64,000 nt of DNA from Allacma fusca (Eukaryota > Arthropoda > Collembola > Symphypleona > Sminthuridae), in the NCBI GenBank assembly GCA_947179485.1, contig OX359247.1, positions 48,085,131 to 48,149,130 of the forward strand, written 5' to 3'. Position 1 is the first letter of the stretch. Each line of letters opens with the position of its first letter. The position numbers and the translations under genes were made by a program. The notes beneath the pieces were generated by a model, which was given only the letters and a program-made list of their open reading frames with translations, was not told the origin of the DNA and ran no database searches. Below, piece by piece: positions 1-11,898 of the stretch.

Positions 1-403
1 GATAATGAATGCATTGTAAAACATGAGAACATTTATGCATGCGCTAACTTTGGGAACCAAGGTATCAGCGTGGGATGTGCGGACATCTATAGGGCAAACA
101 TCGACTGTCAATGGGTAGACATTACGGATGTTGTTCCAGGCAGCTATACATTCAAGGTACAGGAGTTAAAAGAAAAATATTAAGCGTGTTTGCAAGAAGG
201 AAGGAGTACAGAGAATACATACCACACAAATTGGTACACTGTAATGTTGTTGACCTAAATGAATTTTTAAAATAATTTAGGTTTCAATTAATGGAGAGAT
301 GAAGGTTGCAGAGTCAGACTTTTCTAACAACGCCGTTCTGTGCAACCTAGAATACACGGAATCCACCATTTACCTCCACAACTGCACGTTAACGTACCCA
401 TGA
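1..403 (+). CDS. Lysyl-oxidase-like protein, 3' end (left-arm copy, cut by window edge)
   Basis: The last two coding exons of a lysyl oxidase homologue, 1..156 and 281..403, are separated by a GT-AG intron. The first begins mid-exon in the catalytic domain and contains the DIYRANIDCQW segment. Its tyrosine aligns with the one that forms the lysine tyrosylquinone cofactor in this family. The second exon encodes the cysteine-bearing C-terminal tail and ends in TGA at 401. It is the reversed copy of 50249..50651. The 5' part lies outside the window, so whether this copy has its own promoter and SRCR exons is unknown. Confidence 0.9.
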
Positions 404-1388
404 GAAAATAATTTTATACGGGCATATCCTACAAGTAGAAAAGATGTTACACCTATTTTGTACAGGACAATATCAGCTTATAATACTGAATAGATAAATA
501 ATCATATGTATTTTCCGTTAAAGAAATTAGCAAATTTTTGAAAATCCAACATTACAATTTATAGAGCTTTTTTAAAAGTATAGTATTTTTAAAATCATAT
601 TTGACAAATAGATAATGCTTAACATTTGTATAACATTTAACAGTATTGCTATAATAGAAGCAAGTCCAGTCATGTCACAGCTATAATTTATTTTCTACAA
701 AACTTGGCATTAGCAGGATTTTGGGCTTCGATTAAAAAACTGTTTTGCAGAAACTTGTAGTTTCGGAGCTTTGCCAAGTATAAGGTGACCTATGTAAAGT
801 ATTGCCTTGCTCATTGTCAGAAGTGCACATCATGGTAACAATAAATATATTAAAATTATCATTTTGCCATATTTTAACCTAACCTAATTAAGATAGATGG
901 TGTACTTTTTTATGCAAGACGCAAGTGCCCGTGAAATACGATGTTACAATACATAAGAGACCTTTCACCTAGCCATAGCTCCAAAATAATAATTTTTGTA
1001 GCAAAATTCTTTCAGTTTTACAATCTAGGTGCCGAATTTATCTTGCACACGAATTACAATAAAAACAAAGCGTAACTATATTGTAAACTAGAATTATGTA
1101 TGTACATCCTATATCGGATTTACTATTATTTCATAAAAAATAAAACAGATATGCTTACGAAATTTTATTGAATGATTCGCCGGAATCATAATCTGATGCA
1201 AAGAATTTTGATACTATATTCGGTTCCAATAAACAAAACATTTTTATTAATAAACGAAAATGTCAATAAAAACACATACAGGGCATTTAAATACATTTTT
1301 ACTTATTTTTACACATGATACATATGTATCTCATACGGTACTAAAAAGGACGTAACAATCATTCATTTTCACTCTGGTATGTAATTAA
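404..1388. other. Gene-free spacer between convergent 3' ends
   Basis: AT-rich sequence between the plus-strand lysyl oxidase 3' end and the minus-strand transporter 3' end. It probably holds both 3' untranslated regions. A short CCTAACCTAA stretch occurs near 876. I see no convincing coding potential. It is mirrored at 49264..50248. Confidence 0.6.
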
Positions 1389-3165
1389 TCATTTCAAAAG
1401 AAAGCTGTAGAATTTTCGGTTGCTGTCATTTTCAGGCAAGGTTGAAACCCATTTTCGCAAGGTTGTAATAATAACCGCCACAATGATGATTATGGCTCCA
1501 ATAATACTACACAATAAGGTAAAACACTTACAAACACTTTGTCTTTATGCTTTAAGTAAAAAGTTATGCGATGTCTGCCAGCAAAATTTAGTAGACTGTC
1601 AGAATTAAATTTGAAAGCAAAAATAGAAAACTTACCTGTAAACATCTGGGATAATCTCAAGGAACAAGTACTGCCAAATGAATGCAAAAACAACGCTACT
1701 AGTTTTTACCAAGGACACTGGTCCCGCTTGTTCATACTTGAGTGCGACTATTGTAGAAGTTTGCGTTACGAAAACGAAACTTGAGGAAGCATTGAAAAGA
1801 AACTCAGTTAAATGGTAATGGTAAAACGCTACTGTTTTAAGGTTTTCTCATTTGATAAATTGGGTACTCATAAAATCACTTACATGGCTAATAAAATAGC
1901 AATGAGCAGATGAGCTTCATTTTTAGGCAGCTGAAATGTTTTCAAAGCCAGGGAAGCTGACAAACTAACGACGATCGAAAATAAGCCAAAGGTAAAAGCA
2001 GTGATAGTGAAGTGAAGATGTTTCAATTTTCTTGTAAAAATAATTGAGATAACTGACATTCCTGTGCTAGCAAGAGCCAGAGCACATCCTATCTAGAAAA
2101 ACGTACAATTATCTAATTACTTGTATGCCAAATTTAGATTACATTATATTAATATTAAAAATTATTCTATATGGATTACCAAGAGATCTGTCTCAAAACT
2201 TTCCTGGCCTGTTAACATGGGAGGCTTGGCGACAATGCACATTCCTATTTAAAAAATTGGAGCGCACATGAAAAATGTAGAAAATATTTTATTGATTTTT
2301 AGTTTTGTTGTTTAAAAAATTTAGGGTACCAATGATAGTTAGGAAGCAGTTCACAACTGGTATAAGTCCACATTTTTCTCCGAGTAAGAAATAAGCTACT
2401 ATCGATACAAACACGGGTTGACTGGATCCAATTACCTATTCAATTACAGAATCTTGTAAAATTCGTAGCCTATTGGGCTTCTAAAATTTCATAAATATCA
2501 TTTCGAGGGAGGGTACAAAGTCTTGCCATTTGATCCGCCAGAGATATGTACTGCAATGAGTAAAACTGGATAATGAGAGAGCTCAAAGCTGCAGTGGATC
2601 TTAACTGAAAAAGAAAATCAAAATATAATTATTAAATCTGAAGACATAATGTTCAAAGTTTGTGTAATTTAAAATTCATTACCAATAGAAATAAGATATT
2701 TTTGCGATTGTCCTCTTGACAAGGCGGATAAATTGTATCAAATACAGGTTGCTTGTGTAAATAGCGACTACATAACATCATCGGGATCGCTGGAAGTACT
2801 AGTCCTTGAAATCTCCATACACTTTTGGTAAAAGGGTCATACTCTTTCAAATATTTTATGATTAGGGATGATGCAGAGAATCCCATACATGACAATAGTG
2901 CCAAAGCTATCCCAGTGAAACGATGACGCTTTGAACTGGATTTTTCCTTCGTTTCGATAATAATGTTTTCACTGTTTAATGATTTATTAGTTTTTTTGTA
3001 TGTATTTACTTCCTGCTGAATGACAATTTTAGGTAACTCATGAGTCAATGACCAGTTAATTTCTGTACTATTGCTGTCGTCCCTATTTATCTGAGTATTA
3101 TCAAGTTTGGAGTTTGCTACCAAAAAAGGATCCACCTCAGTTTGATTGTATTGAGAAGAGCTCAT
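1389..3165 (-). CDS. SLC35G1-like EamA-family membrane transporter (left-arm copy)
   Basis: A multi-exon gene reading leftward from an ATG at 3165, with exon 1 at 2683..3165. A polar N-terminal region of about 80 residues precedes transmembrane segments of the EamA/drug-metabolite transporter fold. Recognisable pieces are GIALALLSCMGFSASSLIIK, PVFVSIVAYFLLGEKCG, IGCALALASTGMSVISIIFT and a last helix followed by a short tail ending in FLLK and TGA (1389..1391). The arrangement matches SLC35G-type solute carriers; the substrate is not predictable. After SLADQM the frame is preserved only if an intron begins with GC (ATG|GCAAGA) rather than GT. The mirror copy at 47487..49263 has the same structure. 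Confidence 0.8.
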
Positions 3166-4037
3166 TTTGGAGATTTTAATTTTTTTATGTAAAAACTTGA
3201 ATATAGTCTAAACTCGGGTTTAAAAAAGTATCACAGAGTTAATCCTATAGTGCTCAATAGCATTTTACTACTATTTATTTGATAAAGGCCAGATGTAATG
3301 AGCAGTTACGAGGAAACTACAATGTTTCTAGTTCATGATTAATTACGCTGACATAGAAAATTTTGTTATCTCCATTAGGGGGATAAGAATGAGGAAGATT
3401 TGTAATTTAAATCTACTGGTACTGAACTAAATTGTTTTGAAGAGTATGTGTGCTAGGGCACGTTGACAAGCAATAAGCACGTTTATATTCATAGTTTCGT
3501 GCTGGTATTAAATACTCGTTCTTGACCCTGGTGTCAGTCATGATAAAAGTATTAAAAATTTAGAATAACATGATAAAATGTATTGTGGCAAGGGAGATAA
3601 TTTTATTATTACTACACTGATTATAGGCAGATTAGGCTACGAAGTAGTAACAGGAATACTGTATACTCTTGTATATTGGAACTAATTAGGTAATTGCTAC
3701 GGGAGATCTTATAGGAAGATAATCCAATGCATGGAACGTGCTAAGTCGTAAAAATGGGTTTTTGAAATATTTTAATAATTTTTTCAATTTATTCCCCATT
3801 TGCTTTGGAGAGCCTATATACATCTACGCAATTTGCAGAACTTTATATGTGACAAAGGAAAACGGAAACTTTTTGCAAATAAATGGCTGGAAATATCATT
3901 GAAAGCTTGCTCATGTATGGCTACCTTGAACTGATAATGAATTTCATATTTTATGAATTTTTAGACAGGCTTTAACCCAAAACTTTAGCCTCAGATCCAT
4001 GAAAGAATCCGAATAAGATTTGGCGAGTCCGTACTTC
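3166..4037. other. Intergenic spacer upstream of transporter
   Basis: About 870 bp between the transporter start and the apparent stop of the sortilin-related gene. It must contain the transporter promoter. I found no exon resembling fibronectin III, transmembrane or cytoplasmic-tail parts of a SORL1 protein here. It is mirrored at 46615..47486. Confidence 0.5.
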
Positions 4038-7000
4038 TTATACCACGGTAAATGGAATTACAGTAGTAGGGGGGAGAGTTACAGGAGCAGAGCAATTGCG
4101 TTCATCCTCACCTTTCATACAATCAGTGTCACCTAGTCGTTAAAAATCATTTTAATTATTTTTGAAACCATAGTCTTCCAACTTCTGAACCTTTCCGTGA
4201 TTAACTTACCATCACAATGCCAACTTTCCAGTATACATTGATGACTCTCCTCGCAATGAAATCTGTAATCTGGGCAAGTAAAAACCGAGCAATTCTTCTC
4301 ATCTGAACCATCTCCACAATCATTGTCACCATCACACCTTGAAACGTGTTTCGAATTAAAAATAATTTCGAAATTAAAACTGAAACCATTGAAAAAATAT
4401 TATTTAGAACTGTTTTACCTCCACTGGTCGGAGATACAGCGTTTTGACGACCTGCATCTAAATTTATTCAAAGCACAAGAACCAGACGGAGTAGTTGTGC
4501 AATTGAGTTCATCCGAATTATCCCTGCAATCATTGTCTCCTGTTCATAGTAAATGCAATTCAGTAAGTTGAAGACTTTCATTATTTGTTAATAAAATGCA
4601 AAATAAAATTTTACCGTCACATTTCCATCGGCTAGGTATACATCTGTTGTTTGCACAATGAAAATGTGTGGCATTATGACAAACAGGATAAAGATCAGTG
4701 CAATTGTGTTCATCTGAACCATCTGCACAGTCGTTGTCATAATCGCACCGCCAGGCGTCTGAAATTCAGAAAGACACTGAAACTGCGCTGGGTTGCATCT
4801 GTTATCTGGGTCACATGTGGTTCCGTCTTCATCCGAATTGTCTCCACAATCGTCGTCACCTTGATCCGCAGAGTAAACGTTGAATTTCGTGTTCCAACAG
4901 TACAATGCTTGCAAAAATAATCTCGAAATAACTTACCATCACATTTCCAGTGAATTGGAATACAGAATGAATTCTTGCAGGTAAATATTGGATTTCCGTT
5001 ACAATTGTTACTGCTACATCGACCATTCTGGCCCGTCGGTTTTCCATCAGGACATATGCAATTCCCATCTGATTTTATCAGACCATCCGGACACTCGCAG
5101 GTGAAATTTTGTCCACCCGGAAAGCTAAAACATAAATGCGAGCAAGAATGATTTGTACAAGCGTTTGTACCAACTTGTCTCCCAGGACCATATATCTTTA
5201 GATCCACTAATTGGGGGTGATTAGCAATCACCAAAAAAGTTCCCTTCCCTGGGTCATCGGTATCTTTTCTTGTGCCAAATATTGAACGTGTGTTCCAATC
5301 ATTCCAGTAGATCGTATCTTTATATACCGACACAGCAAATGGATGTCGTATACGATAATCTTGTTTCAGGAAAATTTTCAGATTTTTGCCATCAAAGTCT
5401 ACAAGTGCCAAGTGATCTAAGTATCCATCTACCCAATAAAGATTGTTTTTCTCGTAATCGATGGCAATTCCATTGGGCCATTTTAGTATAATCTCTTGGC
5501 CAGTTCCTGTAGGGTTTTCAACAATACGTTTAACATTTGAGCCATCCAACCATGAACGACCAATACAAGGATTATTGCTCGACCAGTCCGTCCAAAACAA
5601 GTATCCCTTTTCTGGATGTACTGCAATTCCTCGAGGGTTGTCCAGGTGAGTTTTATACAAAACAATCTTCCGCCTTCCTCCAATATTTTTCACATCTGTA
5701 CTAATTACTTCAATTCTACCATTGAGTGCATTACAGTAGTACAAATGTTTCGCAATCCGGTCTAAAGCTAGTCCTTCCACTGATTTCAAATCAGTCGATA
5801 CCAAAATTTCTGGCTCGCTGTTACCATCAAGTTTCAATCGCATGACATTATCTCGATTCACATCCGCCCAATAAATGTACCCAGAATTCATATCGTAATC
5901 CACAGATGTGACTTCTCGAACATTAAGTAGCGGGAGAACTTCAGTTCTATTAAAATCATTTAAATCGATACGGAGAACCGAATCTCGCTTAGCTACCAAC
6001 TTGAATTCGGTTTCATTGGACAATGCACACGATTTAGTTTCTGGCAAAAATCTAGACACATCCCCACCTTCACACTCATCACCAGGTATTTTGCGGTAGC
6101 CTTTGGTTATATTATAATATAGGTCACCGGGCTTGCACCATTCTGGCTTCACACCAGGGCTTAAATCGGAAATATCCTTCTCGCACAACTGACCGTTCAG
6201 TTCATCTTCCACATATCCAAAGTCGCTACAAATGAAAAACATTAAATTGAGAGTACGATTCAAGGGTTAGATGAAATAAATAAATGGCGTGTTATCTCCA
6301 TGGACATACCATTCGAAGTCAACTCTGTAACAAAGGCATTTAGTAGTATTTACTAAACGCTCGTAGGATCTGCCATTGTAACAACCATGAGAAGGAATTC
6401 GACGTTCGTAGTGATCCTTTTTGCCGAGCAAGCAGTCACGACCAGGTTGGCTGTCCCAGGGTGACCACAATTTGTAATCATTTTGATCGCATTTCCTGCC
6501 ACCTACAATTATTTCAGGATCACTTCATTTTTACTTACAAGCGATTACTGGGACTTTAGCAATGCCACGAAAGGACATCAAACAAAAAATCTTGTCATAC
6601 TACAACAGCTGCCTGCAGTAAGGCTGGTTTTACTATAACTAGGCTTTTCTGTGTACATTCATGACACTTGGTATCACGGATTACATCCATCCATATACAG
6701 AGTAAGAGTATAAGAGTTTGTAAAGTACGCCGAATCAGTTTTTAAACCCATTGGAAGAATTACTTATAAATTCTACCTCCCAATACAGACTGTCATGCAA
6801 TCAGAAAATTTACTTAAGGTTGTATTCATACCAAAAGCGTTGAAAAGATCCACTTGAATTAGTATCCAAGAATGACCTGTCTTTCCATATTGGGTTTTGG
6901 GAATAGAACCAAAAACCAAAAATACAGTAGTATTTTCCCCTGGTTCCGTCATCAATCCTAACACGCGAACCTTCTCGTAAAAAAACTTGTATTTATTCCA

Positions 7001-10000
7001 CGTTTCGCCCTCATTTATGGAATACAAAAGTGAGTCCGTGGCATCTCCAAGCTTATAGAACTTAACTGCAACTATCACACCACCGTGATCCCCAAATCCG
7101 AACAAGTAGTTCCCTTGAAGGAGCTTTGGAAACAAAATCACATAAAATGGTAGGATCTCAATACATGAGTAGAATAAAACAATTTGGTTTAATTAATTAG
7201 CAAGTCTGCGTACATGTTTCCATGTTACAGCTCCATCAGTTGACATGAATACACCTTGATGACCCTTAAGAGAATTATTGACGGTTCCTGTGGCCATAAT
7301 GATTCCAACTGCAGATTTTCTTGAGAGTACGGGAACCGCTTGAGTGACAGGAAATATTTCACTCAATCTTTGGTTAATTTGAAGTGAGCAATTATCACCA
7401 TTATTGCTTCTCGGTACCTACGATTAATTGACGAATTATTGGATGCAAAAGCTAGTTTGAATAAACGCTATCATTATGATGATAAATCTAACCAAGTGAC
7501 AATACAACGGTTGCCCATCATCATCAAATTCCGGTGGTTTCAGTACTTGCCATTCCCCGCCATTATCAAAAGTAACTTTTGAAATTATTTCATTCAATTT
7601 TATCATGTTATTTGTACTTTCACTAGAGTTCTTTAGAACGTTAGCGATGTAGACTCCCCTCAAACCATCCACGCGATGCAGTTCAACAAAGGAATCATCA
7701 GTGACATTACTAGAAATGTACAACAACATAATGGGTGTAAAATTTAAGAGCTTAATACGATTATTAACTGCAATAAAATAGTTTAAGATTAAGTAATAAA
7801 TGAACCGAATGACGTACTTAATCCATGAATCAGACCATGTCATATTTGGTTTGAAGAAAACAATTCCACTGAGAGATAAGGAAAATCGAAGATTTACCAT
7901 GGTCATTGGTGACGGGCTTCTACTTCCGACATATAAGTCGGAAATGCTATTTTCGTGAGTCACGCAGACAAACATCTACATGGAAAATAAGTACTTAACT
8001 CAAATAACCATGATATTATTTCATTTCGTCGTTTATGTGAATAATTAAGGGATTATTACTTGGCCATCAAAAACGTCAGCAATATGGTAATTCTTTATTC
8101 GTTTATGTGTGGGGAATAAGGCTTGCAGAAACGGGCCGCGCTTATAAGAAATCCAAAGCTCAAGTGTGTCCTATAACATAGCCGCCATAACAAATTCATC
8201 AAAAAAACAGCGAATACGACTTTCATAATTTTGAAACGATATGATACGCTCTTTTTAGCGTAGAAATAAGTATTTGATACGTACATAATAACGTAAGATT
8301 TTATGTAATGGTAGTAATGAGAACAGGATGTTAGAATGAACGTAGGAATGTGTACCCGTGAATAGCACGCGAATAAACTTGCTGACCGTTGGTTTTAATA
8401 AAAATCTCCAGAGTTGGAAAAGTCCTCCTCTGTGTGTGTAGAAATTACCCTTTGGCTCCTCTCAGTCCGAGCGGATGAGAAGAGGAGGGAAATCTCTCCA
8501 TGCGTAGGACGTATATATATATAAGTTATTAGTGCGTAATAAGCTTAAATCCATTGTATTTTAGAGTGTAAGACGTTTTCCCCGGGAGAATCTAAAAACT
8601 CCTTCCTAAGTAACCGGATCTGTCTCGGACAATGGTCTCGATCTTTACGATCGTAATAAAAATAAGTTACGATAAGACCTAAGATTAAGAAAGTAATTGA
8701 AACTGATATTGCCTAAGTATGTATTGTCATGTGTTTAAATGTAAAGCAACCGGCGCCAGGCTGGCGGGGTTGGAACTTGGTTTCGGCCGGATGGTCAGGT
8801 CATAAAAATCTATTCAATTGACTTCGGATTTTGAGAGTACGGTTGCGGCCGAGTATAAATACCCCAGGAAAATCTTACAGATACACAGTCGATCTGAACA
8901 CGCCGATCCGAAACGCTGTCCTCTTGGACTCTCTCTCTCTTCGTATAGCACTCGGGTTTCGGTTCTCTCCCTTTTTACTCCCATTTTATCAAAAATACTC
9001 TTGCTCTCAGAATCGAGTAGTTTTTCTGAAAGATAGCCTTTACTCTCAGAAGAGGAAGGATTTTACCACAGCTCTTCAGGCTGGTGGATTGTATTTCGAG
9101 AAATTTTGAGAAAACATTTAGAATTTTGATAGGAATTTTGGGTAACGCTTTGATAACTCGTAATAGGAATTAAACTTGAACTTTTATAACTTTATTAACT
9201 TTGTATTTAGATTTAGAGAAGGTCTTCTTTGAATTAATATTTATAATCAGAATTAAATCTTAGTGTTAACTTATATTTTAGAAAATCAAACAAAGATATT
9301 ATTAAGTTCCATTTTTGTATTTGTCAAAAGTTAAATAAAATTTCTTCAACATTTGAAGAATCAAAAGTAAACTTGAGGGAATTTATAGTACGTTATTTCC
9401 ACTCAACTCAGACCCCTAACAGATATAACTCTGAACTTACATTCATTCCCTTTTTAGTAGCAAACATGTACTCATCTTTAATTTCAAACTCCTCTACTTC
9501 AGCAAATTTTACTTCAACATCTCCGTGTTCGACGAATGATGATACCGAAGTTAGCACAACTGATTTTTCGCCAGGCTCTTCTCTATGAATATACAGTTTT
9601 GCGGGATGTGAAGATTCATCCCAAGAAACAGACTTGACGAAATCTTGCGCCATCGTCCAAGATGCCCCAAAATCCTTCGAGATCCACATCTACACCGAAA
9701 ACAGGCACAGTAATAATTATGCACTTGTACCTTCTCAGCTGTAACTCATAGATGAGATCTATCATGTGGATTATTTCCGCATACAAACTTACACGCTTCT
9801 CTGCGGTATTTTTTTCATACGCAAAAATTGTTTCCTCCGCATATGGAACAAATAGAATCTCATCTGGAACAAACGAGACACTCGTTCTTCTGAATTTAGT
9901 TCCATAATCATCAGTTGTAAAGATGAGATGATTTGTCACATCAGTAAAAATAAACTGTCAAAGAAAGTCATGAATATTAAGTTATTACAAAGACCAAACT

Positions 10001-10945
10001 GATTCAAAAAGACATAAACCAGTACATCTATTCTGAATAAGGAAAGACTTTTTTGTACCTTCCCGTTATTAGTTGGATGGTTGAAGAATTTGTCGAGTAC
10101 AGGTTTTACCCCATCAGGCATATCCTTTCTCAAAAGAGGTGTAGCATTATCAAATGTGGCTCCATAATTTCTAGAAATGTGGAATGTGGACACTGAATTT
10201 GCATTCACATCTTTTCCAAGACAAATTATCACATCTTTGCCAGCCCAGTAGACTATCAGGGAATTATGTGATTCTTTGATCAAAGTCTAAAAAAGAAAGA
10301 ATCGTCAGAAATTTTCCATTCATGAGTCTTATTGCTTATTTGAGATATTATGTATCCATAATCTATCATCTCCGAACATTCAAAATTTTGTACATATACG
10401 TATATGTAAGCACAAATTGCATGTCTACTTAAACTCTCAATATCAATTTCATACGCTCAAATAATTACGATCAGTATTAAAAAAAAATTATCGATAAGTA
10501 TGACGATCGTCGATAAAAAAAACTACTGCAGTGCAGAAAAAATCTTCAAGCGTCAGAGGTTATACATAACACTCGGCTGGACAGAACTAGACTGGTCAAA
10601 TATACTAATAACACTGACATTAAATTGTAATAATTACAAAAAACAATTAAAAATACGCACGAAAAACGTATTTTACCATCAAATTACGCTTACCACATGA
10701 GTTGTAATATTAGGATGAGATGCTTCTGTGTGAATATCTCGTTTCCTCCTTTCATTCTCCACTCGAGTCTCTACAAATTCTTGCTCATTGGAATTATAAT
10801 ACACCTGTTGAGGTGTATTTCTCTCAGAATTCGAGACAGGCTGAAATGATAGCCCCGACAATTGATTGCTATACGAAACACAAACGGTGAGCAACAGCAA
10901 GATCACTGCTCCAGGAGATCTCTGTAACCTCAAAGATGACAACAT
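4038..10945 (-). CDS. Sortilin-related receptor (SORL1-like), left-arm copy
   Basis: A multi-exon receptor gene read leftward. Exon 1 (10694..10945) encodes a signal peptide, then a basic RRKR site of the propeptide-cleavage type. The VPS10 domain follows in exons 10059..10286, 9793..9954, 9441..9689, 8060..8170, 7818..7975, 7493..7709, 7214..7417 and about 6832..7123, in matching phases. The 10CC segment comes next near 6310..6502. Exon 4937..6225 then carries YWTD-type propeller repeats ([26 protein letters not shown]) and an EGF-like module. Several LDL-receptor class A modules end in DERNCS and a stop at 4038. This copy has Arg in place of the conserved Trp in LALDWIA (codon at 5757..5759). 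No fibronectin or transmembrane exons are seen. The family sorts cargo between Golgi, endosome and surface. Confidence 0.88.
8340..9380. mobile_element. Candidate LTR-like insertion in a receptor intron (left arm)
   Basis: A block of roughly 1 kb inside the intron at 8171..9440 is visibly richer in GC than its surroundings. It contains a good TATA box (GTATAAATACC near 8850), a downstream CT-rich stretch, and an AATAAA near 9333 followed by TTCTTCAACA. That order resembles the promoter and polyadenylation layout of a solo long terminal repeat. I could not find a target-site duplication or certain TG and CA ends, so the limits and identity are inferred. The mirrored copy is at about 41272..42312. 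Confidence 0.35.
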
Positions 10946-11890
10946 TCTCGTCCCACAAACTTTTTTAAAATGCCGACTGAAATAAAAAGAAAAACTTCAG
11001 CTCCAAGCTACCAAACATATATGTATGTACATCAAATTAGGATACTCAGTACTGGGCGTTAATTCTGTTAACAAACAATCCTAATGATAAAAGCATACTC
11101 CCCTAGAATGAAATGGCAAGCTTATACATTATAATAATTCAAGTAGTTGTGAATGAGAATCTGACAGTCAAACTAAGTGCTATTTGTCAAACTGATATGT
11201 AATAAAATTCCTAGGAATAGTGACTTCATTCAGAGGTCATCCTTTCTTGAAGCCATCATATTTTCAGAAATCTTAGTTCCCGTTGCCCACAAGCTGGAAA
11301 TAATCAATAAAAAACCTTTCATACCCCTTCCTCTCTATTAGTTGTACGTCATTTAAAAAAATCAACAAATTTCAAATTCAAGCTTCCACTTCACGTTTCA
11401 GAAATAGGCAGAGCCATTTAATTTTGTCCCTTCTGCCATCCATCATATCTGTATCTACATCAACCATATCATAAACATAACATTTTTGCAAACCCCTTGT
11501 TTTGCCGGCTGTCACGGATGTGTACCATGTATATTAGACTGAGCATGAGGAATAAGATTTCAAAAAGGGGGGGGACACTGCGATGTTCCTGCCAATTAAA
11601 AATTTTAAAAAATTAGAAGGAGTGGCTCGCGAAACAAAACTGGTGTTTTTTGGTTTTTGAAGGATTCGGTTAGTCAATATCTTTCTTACATTTCCTTATT
11701 TACAAAAAAAGGATTAACACATAAAAGGGAGGGAGTGGAACATTCTCGAATAGTTACATTAAAAAATAACATTGATCTTATAAAGAGTCAAATGGATCAT
11801 GTACCGCTGTGTTGATAACCTGAAACCCTTTACATAATCTCAGGAGCCGATAAGGATAAAAAGGTAAAGAAAAACTTTGGGCAACAAGAT
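10946..11890. other. Upstream region of the receptor gene (left arm)
   Basis: No coding sequence recognised. It lies 5' of the receptor start codon and should contain its 5' untranslated region and promoter. A G run near 11570 is one of its few simple-sequence features. It ends at the hAT target-site duplication. Confidence 0.5.
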
Positions 11891-11898
11891 AGTGTCAA

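Noticed and set aside
870-890. Telomeric TTAGG-type repeat
   Set aside because: Only about two CCTAA units are present, too few to call telomeric or interstitial telomere sequence.
11560-11580. G-run as a regulatory G-quadruplex
   Set aside because: A single short run of G cannot form an intramolecular quadruplex by itself.
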